Shown piece after piece: positions 35,207 to 45,122 of a DNA stretch of 64,000 bases. The translations under genes were made by a program, and so were the position numbers. Each line of letters opens with the position of its first letter. Position 1 is the stretch's first letter. The notes below the pieces were generated by a model. It had not been told where the DNA came from. It made no database searches and saw only the letters and a list, made by a program, of their open reading frames with translations. The stretch is from Belliella baltica DSM 15883 (GTDB taxonomy: Bacteria > Bacteroidota > Bacteroidia > Cytophagales > Cyclobacteriaceae), in the NCBI RefSeq assembly GCF_000265405.1, contig NC_018010.1, forward strand, positions 3,555,501 through 3,619,500, written 5' to 3'.

Positions 35207-37630
35207 ATGCATATCAATCTAAAGAAAGATATTTTACCACATGTTATCAGTGTGATTATTTTCTATTTGATCGTTCTGTTTTACTTTTCACCTGCTGTTT
35301 TTGATGGTAAAATTATATTTCAAAATGACATCCTTCAGTGGGAAGGAGGCGCAAAAGAAATAATCGACCATAGGGCTGAAACTGGTGAGGAAGCACTTTG
35401 GACGAATAGTATGTTTGGAGGTATGCCAGCTTATTTGGTAAGCTTTGAAATCGCAGGAGACATTACGAATCATATTACCAAGGTCTTGACACTTGGTTTA
35501 CCACACCCTATCAATGCGATTTTCTTCGGAATGGTGGCGATGTACATTCTTTTGTTAAGTTTCAAAGTTCGCCCTGAATTCTCGGTCATTGGATCAATTG
35601 CTTTTGCATTCAACACTTTTCATATTATTTCCATTGATGCAGGACATAATGCCAAAATTTGGGCTATTTGTTTAATTCCATTAATTCTTGCTGGGATTCA
35701 TTTGGCATTCAATCAGAAAAAGCTGCTTGGATTGGCACTTTTCACTTTGGGATTGATGCTGCAGCTCAAATTCAATCACCTTCAAATTACCTATTACACA
35801 GTCATCATTGTCTTCATTTATTTGATTGCGGTGATTTATGAAAATTACAAATCCAGACAGCTGCCCGAATTTGGTAAAGTCGCTTTGATTCTAGTTCTTG
35901 GGACCCTAATCGCTGTTGGAGGGAATATCAGTAGATTTTTGAGCGTATATGAATATGGGAAATACTCAACAAGAGGAGCACCGAATCTGGAAACTGGAAC
36001 AAATTCTCAAGCAGGATTGGATAAAGATTATGCTTTCAATTGGTCCCAAGGAAAAGCGGAAACACTCACCTTGCTCGTTCCATTTTTTTATGGTGGCGGG
36101 AGTGGTGAAGCTCTTCCCGAAAATTCAAATACAGAAGCAGCGCTTCGTGCAAATGGTGTTGATAATGCTCAGATAAGGGGTTTTATCCAGGCTGCCCCAA
36201 CATATTGGGGAGATCAGCCAGGTACAGGTGGACCAATTTATGGCGGTGCAATTATGATCTTTTTGTTTGTACTCGGCTTACTTTATGCCCAAAAATCTTA
36301 CAGATATGCATTCCTTTCCATCACAATTTTATCTTTACTTTTAGCTTGGGGAAAAAATCTAGAATGGTTTAATTATGCAGTCTTCGATTATTTGCCTGGG
36401 TACAACAAATTCAGAGCAGTCTCTATGGCTTTGTGTCTTGCTTTGTTTTCTATTCCTGTATTAGGAGCCTTAGGTTTAGAAGGCTTATTTGCTGAAAAGT
36501 TTGATAAAAAGACCCTTAAAAATCTTGCCATTGCTTTGGGAAGTACAGCTGGTATCGCTTTGCTTTTGGCAGTATTTGCAGGTACATTTGGTTTTCGCGG
36601 AGCAGTTGATTTGAATTTACCAGATTGGTTGGTATCAGCAGTTCAAGAGGATCGAAAAGCATTCCTAAGATCGAGTGCTTTCAAGAGCTTTATTTTCATT
36701 GCTCTTTCAGGAGCATTGATCTTTTTTGCTTTGAAAAATAAAATTTCTATTCAACTGGCAGGTTTGGGGGTTGTAATTCTATTGACCATTGATCTTTGGA
36801 TGATCAACAAGCGTTACCTGAACGATGATTCTTTCCAAATTAATCCTTCTCAGCAATTCTTTGCTGCCACTCCAGCAGACAAGATGATCCTTCAAGATCC
36901 TGGCTATTTTAGAGTATTGAATTTAGCCAATCCTTTTAATGATGCGAGAACCTCCTATTTCTTCAATAGTGTTGGAGGATATCATGGGGCTAAAATGAGG
37001 AGATATCAGGAATTGATAGAAAACGTCATCAGTCCAGAAATGAATCAATTCATTCAAAAAGCGCAGGAAGGAAATTTTGACTTCGAAAGCCTCAATGCAC
37101 TCAACATGCTCAACACTAAATACATCATGGCAGGCGAGGCTGAAAATGCTGTTTTTGAAAATCCATTGGCAAATGGACCTGCATGGTTTCCTTCCAGAAT
37201 TATAGAAACCAAGAGCAATGATGAGGAAATCAAACTCATTGCTGAAATCAATACACGACAAGAAGCGACAGTCAACGTACAAGAATTTCAAAATATAAAA
37301 ACAGGTTCTGGTACCATTAGACTTGAGCAACAAAGCCCAAACCAATTTACTTATGAAGTCAATGCTGAAGCGGCAGGTCTTGTTGTGTTCTCCGAAATCT
37401 ATTACCCACTTGGTTGGAAAGCGACGATTAATGGTCAAGAAGCAGAAATCATAAGAACCAATTATCTCTTGAGAGGAATCGAAGTTCCATCAGGTCAAAG
37501 TACGATCGAAATGAAATTCGAACCAAAGAGTTATTTCAATACAAAAGGTATCAATGTTATTTCTCAATATTTATGGCTAGCCTTATTTTTAGTCAGTCTA
37601 TTCTTCACCTTTAAATCAGAAAAATCATGA
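35207..37630 (+). CDS. YfhO-family multi-pass membrane protein
   Basis: 807 aa from ATG 35207; a TTG at 35078 opens the same frame, but the first membrane helix follows the ATG. About 12-14 membrane helices, a large conserved periplasmic segment (NSMFGGMPAYLVSF, AFNTFHIISIDAGHNAK, YFFNSVGGYHGAKMRRYQE) and a beta-rich C-terminal domain. YfhO-like proteins resemble GT-C glycosyltransferases acting on lipid-linked sugars; in Bacteroidetes they are common near polysaccharide genes. The stop overlaps the next start (ATGA). Confidence 0.88.
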   Translation: MHINLKKDILPHVISVIIFYLIVLFYFSPAVFDGKIIFQNDILQWEGGAKEIIDHRAETGEEALWTNSMFGGMPAYLVSFEIAGDITNHITKVLTLGLPHPINAIFFGMVAMYILLLSFKVRPEFSVIGSIAFAFNTFHIISIDAGHNAKIWAICLIPLILAGIHLAFNQKKLLGLALFTLGLMLQLKFNHLQITYYTVIIVFIYLIAVIYENYKSRQLPEFGKVALILVLGTLIAVGGNISRFLSVYEYGKYSTRGAPNLETGTNSQAGLDKDYAFNWSQGKAETLTLLVPFFYGGGSGEALPENSNTEAALRANGVDNAQIRGFIQAAPTYWGDQPGTGGPIYGGAIMIFLFVLGLLYAQKSYRYAFLSITILSLLLAWGKNLEWFNYAVFDYLPGYNKFRAVSMALCLALFSIPVLGALGLEGLFAEKFDKKTLKNLAIALGSTAGIALLLAVFAGTFGFRGAVDLNLPDWLVSAVQEDRKAFLRSSAFKSFIFIALSGALIFFALKNKISIQLAGLGVVILLTIDLWMINKRYLNDDSFQINPSQQFFAATPADKMILQDPGYFRVLNLANPFNDARTSYFFNSVGGYHGAKMRRYQELIENVISPEMNQFIQKAQEGNFDFESLNALNMLNTKYIMAGEAENAVFENPLANGPAWFPSRIIETKSNDEEIKLIAEINTRQEATVNVQEFQNIKTGSGTIRLEQQSPNQFTYEVNAEAAGLVVFSEIYYPLGWKATINGQEAEIIRTNYLLRGIEVPSGQSTIEMKFEPKSYFNTKGINVISQYLWLALFLVSLFFTFKSEKS

Positions 37631-38337
37631 GCACTGAAAAAAATAAAATTCAGGGGTTTTATGATGAGTTTTCGGAGAAACAGGTAAAAACAGGTGTCAA
37701 TTCCAGACATTTAAATATTATTAACAAGCTTGTTTCATCTGGTCTGAAGTCAACGCATCAAGTTCTTGAAGTCGGGTGTGGAATCGGCACAGTTAGTCAA
37801 CTTATCGCAAAAGTAGTCAGTAAAGGAAATGTGCTTGCTGTAGATATTAGCGAAAAAAGCATCCAAAAAGCAAGTGAAATCTGGCAAAAACATGCAAATC
37901 TAACATTTGAGGTTTCCGACATGAGTGACTTTAATAAATCCGGAAAAACTTTTGATTATTTTGTTTTCCCGGATGTATTGGAGCATATTCCTGTTGAGCA
38001 ACATCCTAACTTATTTGCGAATATTACAAAGCATTCCCATGAAAACTCGGTGGTATTTGTTCATATTCCTTCTCCTCGGTTTTTGGAATGGATGATTCGA
38101 AATGAACCTGAAAAGCTCCAGATTATTGACCAACCCTTGGATACTTCAAAGCTGATCGGAGTCTTGCAACAGTTTGGTTTTTATCTTGAAGAAATGAAAA
38201 CCTATTCGGTTTTTTATGAAGAGAAGGATTACCAATATTTCGTCTTCAGGAAAAACAAAGCGATAGAAAAAACGACTCCAAGAGATAAGTGGGTGATTTT
38301 GAAAGAAAGAATAAGTATAAAATTAAATATTCGGTAA
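37627..38337 (+). CDS. Class I SAM-dependent methyltransferase
   Basis: 236 aa. SAM-binding motif VLEVGCGIGTVSQLIA (about 40-55), the acidic VDISEKS loop, and FDYFVFPDVLEHIP. Length and context (overlapping YfhO, ahead of a glycosyltransferase) suggest methylation of a glycan or lipid-linked intermediate, but the substrate cannot be read. Cytoplasmic. Confidence 0.88.
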   Translation: MSTEKNKIQGFYDEFSEKQVKTGVNSRHLNIINKLVSSGLKSTHQVLEVGCGIGTVSQLIAKVVSKGNVLAVDISEKSIQKASEIWQKHANLTFEVSDMSDFNKSGKTFDYFVFPDVLEHIPVEQHPNLFANITKHSHENSVVFVHIPSPRFLEWMIRNEPEKLQIIDQPLDTSKLIGVLQQFGFYLEEMKTYSVFYEEKDYQYFVFRKNKAIEKTTPRDKWVILKERISIKLNIR

Positions 38338-38370
38338 GTAAATGTACAATTCTTCAATTTTGGCTTTCGC

Positions 38371-39396
38371 ATGATTGTTTATATCTATCCGGTAAAGACG
38401 GCATTTACTGAACGTGATATACTCATGTTGAGATCTGAACACAGGGTAAAACCGCTCCCATTTACACAATCTCCCATACTGCTTCCACTTTTTTTTATCT
38501 TACAATTCTTTCAATTGCTGCTCTTACTTCCTTTTACTACACATTACATGTGCTTTTTTGGTGGATATCATAGTGTGATCCCAGTGTTTCTTGGAAAGCT
38601 ATTTTCCATTCCAACTTTTATACAAGCAGGTGGTACTGACGCTGTCAATATGCCAAGCATCAATTATGGGAATTATAGAAAAAAATGGTTGAAAAAAGCC
38701 ACAACCTATAGTTTTCTGAATTGCACCAAAATACTTCCTGTAGCAGAAAGTCTTGTTGCTTATGATTATTCTTATGATTCAAGTATTCCAAAGAAGCAGG
38801 GGTTAAAAAATCTAATCCCAAATCTAAAAACACCAATAGAAGTCATTTACAATGGATTTGATGCTGAACTCTGGAAGGATTTAGGAAAGAAAAGAACCCC
38901 CTACTCTTTTATCACAGTCGCTAAAGGAATTTCAAAAATACAGAGAGCTAAAGTTAAAGGAATCGACTTAATTGAAAATCTAGCCAAAGAATTTCCTGAT
39001 TTCCATTTCACCTTGATTGGTGACGCTTCATACTTACCGAAAAGAAAGAACATAAAGGTTGTCGGTTCATTAAACCAAACGGAAATAGTAGCTATTTTGA
39101 ATGAACATCAATACTATCTTCAACTTTCAACTTCCGAAGGCTTTCCAAATGCTTTAGCAGAGGCCATGCTTTGTGGATGCGTGCCCATTGGGTCCGCTGT
39201 TGGAGATATTCCAAATATCATTGCAGATACAGGTGTTATTTTGGAAAGTAGAGATATCAAAAATTTAAAAAATATCATTTCTTCTCTCGATCAGAGCCTG
39301 TTTGATTTGAAAAGTGAAATGGCAAGAAAAAGGATAATTTTAAACTTCTCTTTTGAGAAAAGGCGAAATGCTCTGCTATCTTTATTTCAATCTTAA
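38371..39396 (+). CDS. Glycosyltransferase, GT4-like
   Basis: 341 aa. N-terminal half with a hydrophobic stretch (PLFFILQFFQLLLLLPF) that may associate with the membrane, acceptor-side motif QAGGTDAVNMPS, and a C-terminal GT-B donor domain with KGIDLIENLAKEFPDFHFTL and the E-x7-E region STSEGFPNALAEAMLCGC. Transfers a sugar from a nucleotide donor during surface-polysaccharide assembly; sugar unknown. Lies between the methyltransferase and the flippase. Confidence 0.9.
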   Translation: MIVYIYPVKTAFTERDILMLRSEHRVKPLPFTQSPILLPLFFILQFFQLLLLLPFTTHYMCFFGGYHSVIPVFLGKLFSIPTFIQAGGTDAVNMPSINYGNYRKKWLKKATTYSFLNCTKILPVAESLVAYDYSYDSSIPKKQGLKNLIPNLKTPIEVIYNGFDAELWKDLGKKRTPYSFITVAKGISKIQRAKVKGIDLIENLAKEFPDFHFTLIGDASYLPKRKNIKVVGSLNQTEIVAILNEHQYYLQLSTSEGFPNALAEAMLCGCVPIGSAVGDIPNIIADTGVILESRDIKNLKNIISSLDQSLFDLKSEMARKRIILNFSFEKRRNALLSLFQS

Positions 39397-39425
39397 ATAT
39401 TTTTAAATTTTAGTATAATCAATCC

Positions 39426-40904
39426 ATGAAGCCCATCGCACGTCAAAGCATCTTAACCACCTTATCTTCCTATTTAGGAGTGGTGATTGGGTATTTCAAT
39501 GTACTTTGGCTTTTACCATATGCCCTTGATCCCGAGCAAATTGGTATCTTTCGGACGATTCAAGACATGGCTTTACTTTTCGTTCCTTTTGCCCAATTGG
39601 GCGTTGGAAATGGAATAACGAGATTTTATCCAAAAGTCAAATCTTCCCAATTTTCGTTTTTCACGCTAAGCCTCATGATGGCTCTGATTGGATTTGTGAT
39701 TGTTGCGGGTCTATTTTTCTTCTTCAAAGAAACACTAGTTTCAGCTTTTGCCACCAACTCACCCGAGGTGATAGATTTCTTTGGCGTCGTTTTATTCATC
39801 ACCTTATTTTCTGTTCTCAATACTATTTTGGACGCATTTTGTAGGTCATTTCTGAAAGTTGCTGTTCCTGCATTTTTCAGAGAAGTGGTTTTAAGATTAT
39901 TGGTTGCGATCTTAATCAGCTCCTATTTATTAAGCTGGTTAAGTTTTGACATGTTCATGTGGGGATTAGCGCTGACCTACTTTATTGCACTTTTCGGGAT
40001 GATTATTTATATGTTGAATATCAAACTTTTTAAGTTGAATTTCAAATTCACTGACTTTCCAAAAGGCTTTTTAAAAGAATTTATCAAGTACAATTTGATT
40101 ACACTTTTGGGAACTACAGGCGCAATTTTGATCATGAAAATTGACAGCTTAATGGTCAGTTCCATGATTGGATTGGACGCCAATGCCATTTACACCATAG
40201 CATTTTCTATTGCTGTGGTGATTGAAATGCCTAGAAGAGCCATTTCTCAAGTGATCATGCCTGTAGTCGCAGAACATTTTGAAAAAGGTGAATTGAAAGA
40301 AATCAATAAGCTTTATAAGCAAGTTGCGGTGCATCAACTTTTGATTTGTTTACTGCTATTTCTAGGGATTTGGTCGAGTATTGACAGTCTTTATCACTTT
40401 GTGCCAAATAGTGAGATTTATGAAGTTGGAAAATGGGTGGTTTTTTGGATTGGTTTGGGAAAATTATCAGATGTGATTTTTTCAATCAATGGAGAAATTA
40501 TCGTATTCTCCAAATATTATTTATTCAACATTACTGCAACTTTGATTATGAGCATTGCAGTGATTTTCTTGAATTTATTCTTAATTCCCATTATGGGCAT
40601 TGAAGGTGCAGCTTTAGCATCATTTTTAGCTATGTTTTTATTCAACTTTATAAAGTATATTTTTGTTAAGGGAAGGTTGAATTTTGATCCTTTCTCAGCC
40701 GATATATTCAAAATCATATTTTTAGGCTTAATGACTTTTGCTATTCAGTTCTATATATTCCAAAATTGGGAATTAGGAATCCTGAATATATCTTTGAGAT
40801 CACTAACAGTGATTATTATTTATGTGGGTGGGGCTTTTCTCTTAAATATTGCTAAAGACAGCAGAGATAGACTATTCAAAAAATTAAAAAGAACCGGATC
40901 TTAG
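39426..40904 (+). CDS. Oligosaccharide flippase (Wzx/RfbX-like, MOP superfamily)
   Basis: 492 aa with about 14 hydrophobic helices spread over the whole length. N-terminal ILTTLSSYLGVVIGYFNVLW and a long GTTGAILIMKIDSLMVSSMIG segment fit MOP-family exporters that flip lipid-linked oligosaccharides across the inner membrane. Thirty bases after the glycosyltransferase; last gene of this run. No polymerase or ligase gene is present here. Confidence 0.9.
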   Translation: MKPIARQSILTTLSSYLGVVIGYFNVLWLLPYALDPEQIGIFRTIQDMALLFVPFAQLGVGNGITRFYPKVKSSQFSFFTLSLMMALIGFVIVAGLFFFFKETLVSAFATNSPEVIDFFGVVLFITLFSVLNTILDAFCRSFLKVAVPAFFREVVLRLLVAILISSYLLSWLSFDMFMWGLALTYFIALFGMIIYMLNIKLFKLNFKFTDFPKGFLKEFIKYNLITLLGTTGAILIMKIDSLMVSSMIGLDANAIYTIAFSIAVVIEMPRRAISQVIMPVVAEHFEKGELKEINKLYKQVAVHQLLICLLLFLGIWSSIDSLYHFVPNSEIYEVGKWVVFWIGLGKLSDVIFSINGEIIVFSKYYLFNITATLIMSIAVIFLNLFLIPIMGIEGAALASFLAMFLFNFIKYIFVKGRLNFDPFSADIFKIIFLGLMTFAIQFYIFQNWELGILNISLRSLTVIIIYVGGAFLLNIAKDSRDRLFKKLKRTGS

Positions 40905-41430
40905 AGTGTTACAAACCTCTTTATAGACAAGATTTGAGCTGCCTTGAAATCGCAAACTTCCACTGTTATCCTGACTCTTGCGAGACGAGGTCCTGATTGC
41001 TCAGGATGAGGCCTGTTTTTGAAAAGGGCTTCACTCGGTAATTTATGTTAATTGTGAAGTTTGAACATGTCGGCGACCCGGTTCAATGCTCAAATATACG
41101 GATAAAATAGTGACTTGTTTTACCTAGTCCAATCAATCTTACTTTTCTCAAACCAAGGAAACCAAAGAATCTTTAAGCTATTGACCACTAATAAAAAAAA
41201 ACAATGTGGATTTTCTCAAATAGTAATAATAAGTAATTTTATAAAGACTTAAATCAGAATAAATAAATTATCATTTGATTTTAAAATATTTGAAACGATA
41301 TGTCAAAATGCCTTTAAAAAGTCATTTTGACAGCCAAATATTATTCTGTTTACACGAAATAATATTTCCTTGAATTGAAAATATCAATTTAATTATCAAT
41401 AATTTTGCAGCTATAAAAGCACTATAAAAA
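40905..41430. other. Intergenic region without a gene
   Basis: 526 bases. A small hairpin TCCTGA-TTGC-TCAGGA (40991-41006) lies in a GC-richer patch (40960-41030) and could be a repeated intergenic element or weak terminator. The rest is AT-rich; TAATTTTG (41400-41407) is a -7-like box 24 bases before the stress-protein ATG. Confidence 0.5.
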
Positions 41431-42354
41431 ATGTATCAAATCAAAAAACTCATTGTTTGTCTTGATCAAAGTGAATTGGATGAAACCTTGGTCAAATTCG
41501 CTTCTTTTGTGGCAAGGGTAAATCAGACTAAGAAAATTTACTTTACCAATGTGATTAGAAACCTCAATATCCCAAAGGAGGTTCTTGAAGAGTTCCCCAA
41601 TTTGATTGATAATATTGTTGAGGAAAGAAAAACCAAGATGAGAGATTTGGTTACCCAAACTTTGGGGAAAATAAAAGATTTAGAAATTTCATACATAGTC
41701 AAGGAAGGACAACTATCAAAAAAGATTTTGAAACTTGCTCATGAAAAATCCGCAGATATGATCATTTTAGGCAGAAAAGTTGATCTTACAGGTACTGGAG
41801 TACTTTCTCAGCGTTTGGCAAGAAGAGCTAGTTGCTCCCTACTGATTGTACCAGAAAATTCAGTTCCAAAAATTGATAAGCTTTTGGTACCAAGTGATTT
41901 TTCCGATTACTCCAAGGATGCTATGGAAGAAGCAGTAATGATTGTCGAAAAGTATGGAGGTAAAGCTGAGATTTTTTGTCAAAATGTATTTTCTATCCCA
42001 TCAGGTTATCATTTTACTGGAAAAACTTACGAAGAATTCTCTTCGATTATGCAAATGCACGCAGAGATAAATTTTAAAAAATTCATTCGAAAGATCGATA
42101 CTAAAGACATAAAAATCACACCTCTGTATACGAAAGACGAAGATGATGATCCTGTTGAAGATATTTTAGCTAAAGCAGAAGAAATCAATGCAGATGGAAT
42201 CATCATTGGTGCAAAAGGAAGGACAGCTGCTACAGCACTTTTCATCGGAAGTATGGCTGAGAGATTGATTCAAATGAATCACAAAATCCCTCTCCTAGTC
42301 ACAAGACCTAAAGGTAAGAACGCAGGAATTTTAGATTATATTTTGGAGATTTAG
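41431..42354 (+). CDS. Universal stress protein with two UspA domains
   Basis: 307 aa, tandem UspA folds (about 1-145 and 150-295). The second domain has the ATP-binding pattern GAKGRTAATALFIGSMAE (G..G, nine residues, G-S); the first is degenerate (ILGRKVDLTGTG). Cytoplasmic, likely induced by stress or starvation. Single-gene transcript ending in a hairpin at 42390. Confidence 0.92.
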   Translation: MYQIKKLIVCLDQSELDETLVKFASFVARVNQTKKIYFTNVIRNLNIPKEVLEEFPNLIDNIVEERKTKMRDLVTQTLGKIKDLEISYIVKEGQLSKKILKLAHEKSADMIILGRKVDLTGTGVLSQRLARRASCSLLIVPENSVPKIDKLLVPSDFSDYSKDAMEEAVMIVEKYGGKAEIFCQNVFSIPSGYHFTGKTYEEFSSIMQMHAEINFKKFIRKIDTKDIKITPLYTKDEDDDPVEDILAKAEEINADGIIIGAKGRTAATALFIGSMAERLIQMNHKIPLLVTRPKGKNAGILDYILEI

Positions 42355-42389
42355 GATAAGCAATATCTCAAATCATTTATTGTTAGAAA

Positions 42390-42423
42390 AAAAAGGAGCT
42401 ATGCTTTAAGCTAGTTCCTTTTT
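42390..42423 (+). terminator. Terminator of the universal stress protein gene
   Basis: AAAAAGGAGCTA / TAGTTCCTTTTT stem with one wobble pair, 10-base loop, T tail. Confidence 0.8.
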
Positions 42424-42644
42424 GTAGTTAAAGAGTCTATCATTTCAAATGATGAATTAAAGCTTATTCATTTTTTTTAAACATGCTACTAAGATTAACA
42501 ACTGAATTGAATCTAGTAACTCTAACTTTTATATCATAAACATTGTTTCTTTATACTTTCTCTTTTATCCTATCAAATTCATCGTTCAAAAGTTTTTTGG
42601 GCATTCAATTAAACTAATCGATATCTTGTTTGTCTAATCAAACA

Positions 42645-43193
42645 ATGATGTCACTCAGCGATCTTGATATTTTAAAATTAATTCAAGAACCCCAAACTCG
42701 GGACAAAGGATATAGACTTTTGTTAAGTGCTTATCAAAAACGAGTTTACCACGTCATCAGAAAAATGGTAATCATACACGAAGATGCTGATGACATCACC
42801 CAAAACACTTTTATCAAAGCATTCAAAAACCTAGGCAACTTTAACAGCAATTCTTCCTTATTTACTTGGCTTTATAGAATTGCTATTAATGAAAGTTTGA
42901 ATTTTCTTGAAAAGAAAAAACGCAGATTCTTCTTTCCTATAGAGGACCACGAAGAGGTAATGAAGAATTATATTGATGATTCTTACTACATTGATGGAGA
43001 AGAGATTGATAGAAGGTTACAAAAGTCATTACTTCATCTACCTGATAAACAAAGACTTGTATTTAACTTAAAGTATTTTGAAGATTTAAGTTACGAAGAT
43101 ATCAGTAAGATAACCGACACATCTGTTGGAGCCCTCAAGGCGAGTTATCACCATGCTGTGAAAAAAATAGAAAATGAATTGAAATCAGAATAA
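42645..43193 (+). CDS. RNA polymerase sigma factor, ECF type
   Basis: 182 aa from ATG 42645 (a TTG at 42630 would add five residues; ATG 42648 is also possible). Region 2: YQKRVYHVIRKMVIIHEDADDITQNTFIKAF, with SSLFTWLYRIAINESLNF; region 4: LPDKQRLVFNLKYFEDLSYE and GALKASYHHAVKKIE. It redirects RNA polymerase to an unknown regulon. It is followed at 35 bases by two small envelope-protein genes, which are probably its regulator and target. Confidence 0.93.
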   Translation: MMSLSDLDILKLIQEPQTRDKGYRLLLSAYQKRVYHVIRKMVIIHEDADDITQNTFIKAFKNLGNFNSNSSLFTWLYRIAINESLNFLEKKKRRFFFPIEDHEEVMKNYIDDSYYIDGEEIDRRLQKSLLHLPDKQRLVFNLKYFEDLSYEDISKITDTSVGALKASYHHAVKKIENELKSE

Positions 43194-43228
43194 ACCTCAG
43201 CCTTTAAATTCTGTCTAATAAACAAGTT

Positions 43229-43600
43229 ATGAAAAATCTACCCAAAAAGAATATCTTCAAAGTTCCAGAAAACTACTTTGAAAATCTTTCAGATCAGATT
43301 CTTGAAAAAAACTCCAGTAAGAAGAGTAAAATGATAATTCTTAGGAATATGGCTGCAGCCGCTGTCGTATTGCTAAGTGTAGCTTTATTTGTCTTTAGAC
43401 AAGAAGTAAATCCTAATGAAAATATTCAGACAAGCATATCTGAGGACATCAATTTATATATCAATGCTGGATATTGGGGAGCTGAAGAAATGCTTTATTT
43501 GGCAGATGATCCCAACTTGATTTTAGATCAGATTATTACAGAAGAGTGGGGAAATTACAATGTCAATGAATTGGAATATGAAGAAGATATTTGGTATTAA
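43229..43600 (+). CDS. Small single-pass membrane protein, possible anti-sigma factor
   Basis: 123 aa. Short cytoplasmic N-terminus with the motif IFKVPENYFENLSDQIL, often seen in small Bacteroidetes proteins placed after ECF sigma genes, one membrane helix (about 38-58), then an acidic periplasmic tail (NVNELEYEEDIWY). Position and topology suggest it holds the sigma factor at the membrane; no zinc-binding anti-sigma motif is present, so this is inferred. Confidence 0.78.
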   Translation: MKNLPKKNIFKVPENYFENLSDQILEKNSSKKSKMIILRNMAAAAVVLLSVALFVFRQEVNPNENIQTSISEDINLYINAGYWGAEEMLYLADDPNLILDQIITEEWGNYNVNELEYEEDIWY

Positions 43601-43610
43601 TTATTAGAAA

Positions 43611-44063
43611 ATGAAAAACATAAAATATTTACTTACCTTCCTTCTTGCTGTTTTGAGTTTTAGTGTCTTTTCACAAAGAGAACAAAAACAATTTGATAGA
43701 GAAAAATACGAATCAGCAAGAGTTGCTTTCATTACAAATAGACTAGACTTGAAAACTAATCAAGCAGAAAAATTCTGGCCTATTTTCAATAAGTATAATG
43801 AAGAAAAGGAAAAAATGATTCGTAATATGTCTGCCATCAATAAAGAATCTGAAGGAGATGTAACAGAAGCCAAAGCAAAAGAATTGATCGCAAGACGCTT
43901 TGATATTCAAGAAGAAATCCTTGATTTAGAAAAAAAATTCATGAATGATGTCACTTCAGTCTTGAGCCATACTCAAGCGCTCAAGCTTGGTGGCGTTAAC
44001 CGTGATTTTGTAAGACAAATCTACAGGATGAATCAGCGTGGTGGGCAAAGAGGAAATAACTAA
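43611..44063 (+). CDS. Secreted helical protein, Spy/CpxP-like
   Basis: 150 aa with a clear signal peptide (YLLTFLLAVLSFSVFSQ). The mature part is almost wholly charged helix (LDLKTNQAEKFWPIFNKYNEEKEKMI), and ends Gly/Arg/Asn-rich (RMNQRGGQRGNN). The arrangement recalls periplasmic Spy/CpxP chaperones that sense or buffer envelope stress. Ten bases after the membrane protein; same transcript as the sigma factor. Confidence 0.78.
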   Translation: MKNIKYLLTFLLAVLSFSVFSQREQKQFDREKYESARVAFITNRLDLKTNQAEKFWPIFNKYNEEKEKMIRNMSAINKESEGDVTEAKAKELIARRFDIQEEILDLEKKFMNDVTSVLSHTQALKLGGVNRDFVRQIYRMNQRGGQRGNN

Positions 44064-44090
44064 AAAAGGAGTCAAATTGACTCCTTTTTT
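44062..44090. terminator. Bidirectional terminator between the sigma-factor operon and mscL
   Basis: AAAAAAGGAGTC / GACTCCTTTTTT, perfect 12-bp stem with a 5-base loop. Confidence 0.88.
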
Positions 44091-44110
44091 ACATCTTATA
44101 TAGTCAAAGA

Positions 44111-44521
44111 TTATTTTTTCAATAAATCCCGAATCTCTTCCAATAAAAGTTCTGACTTTGGTGGAGCTGCTGGTGGTGCAGGTGCTGCTTCTACTTTTTT
44201 CTTTCTAGAGTTGATCGCTTTAATTGCTAAGAAAATTACAAATGCAATAATTACAAAATCTACGACATTCTGAATAAAATTACCATAACTTAACACTACA
44301 GCAGGAAAATCTACTCCCTCTTCAGTATATGCTTCTTTCAAAGTAAGAGCTAAATCTTTAAAATCTACACCTCCAAGAAGGACTCCCAAAGGTGGCATTA
44401 TGATATCATTTACAAAAGAGGTAACTATTTTACCAAAGGCTCCTCCGATAATGACCGCAACTGCTAAATCAACTACATTACCTTTGACTGCGAATTCTTT
44501 AAATTCTTTTAACATTCCCAT
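44111..44521 (-). CDS. mscL: Large-conductance mechanosensitive channel
   Basis: 136 aa. Homopentameric inner-membrane channel that opens under hypo-osmotic stress. N-terminal amphipathic helix [21 protein letters not shown], pore helix TM1 ([21 protein letters not shown]), TM2 (about 80-103) and the cytoplasmic bundle ([12 protein letters not shown]) preceded by a Pro/Ala linker. Standard length. Confidence 0.96.
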   Translation of the reverse strand: MGMLKEFKEFAVKGNVVDLAVAVIIGGAFGKIVTSFVNDIIMPPLGVLLGGVDFKDLALTLKEAYTEEGVDFPAVVLSYGNFIQNVVDFVIIAFVIFLAIKAINSRKKKVEAAPAPPAAPPKSELLLEEIRDLLKK

Positions 44522-44692
44522 AGATGTGTGAGTTTATTTTTAAAATGGTTTTATAAAACGATGTAAAATACAAACAAATCTACAATTATAAAATATAATT
44601 CTTCTCTTGGAAAATAAAGAACCTCGATACTTACCAACTAATCATGTCTTAACTAATAGATTCATTTAAAGATTAATTGGGGGTATAATGAC

Positions 44693-44720
44693 TTGAAATT
44701 TATAATTTTTTCTAACTTTG
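44693..44720 (+). promoter_or_regulatory. Promoter of mgsA-pfkA
   Basis: TTG (44693-44695) and TAACTTTG (44713-44720) are spaced 17 bases apart, matching the Bacteroidetes -33/-7 arrangement, 24 bases before the mgsA ATG. Confidence 0.6.
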
Positions 44721-44744
44721 AGCCATAACCTATTAAACTAAAAT

Positions 44745-45122
44745 ATGAAAATTGCATTAATTGCACATGATGGAAAAAAAGCCGATCTGGTACATTTTCT
44801 ATCTGGATTCAAAGATGAATTATTACAAAAAGACATAAGCTTAGTCGCAACAGGCACAACGGGTTCCCACATAGAAAAGGCTGGATTTAAAGTAAATAAA
44901 TTACTCTCGGGACCTCTTGGTGGAGATGCTCAAATAGCTGCCATGGCAGCACAAAAAGAGTTGGATTTGGTTATTTTTTTTAGAGACCCACTAGATAAAC
45001 ACCCACACGAGCCTGATGTGCAGATGTTGATGCGAATATGTGACGTGCACAATATTCCCTTGGCTACAAATCCAGCTGCAGCAAATATGATTTTTAAACA
45101 TGTTATTTCGCTAAGACACTAA
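44745..45122 (+). CDS. mgsA: Methylglyoxal synthase
   Basis: 125 aa. Converts dihydroxyacetone phosphate to methylglyoxal and phosphate, a bypass when triose phosphates pile up. Conserved IALIAHDGKK (His/Asp), ATGTTGSHIE phosphate site, GPLGGDAQIAA with catalytic Asp, and FFRDPLDKHPHEPDV with the catalytic His/Asp. Shorter than the E. coli enzyme at the ends, but all active-site motifs are present. Shares one base with pfkA (TAATG), so the two are coupled. Confidence 0.95.
   Translation: MKIALIAHDGKKADLVHFLSGFKDELLQKDISLVATGTTGSHIEKAGFKVNKLLSGPLGGDAQIAAMAAQKELDLVIFFRDPLDKHPHEPDVQMLMRICDVHNIPLATNPAAANMIFKHVISLRH

Noticed and set aside
40960..41030. CRISPR or repeat array in the 526-base gap
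   Set aside because: Only one small hairpin and no regularly spaced repeat.
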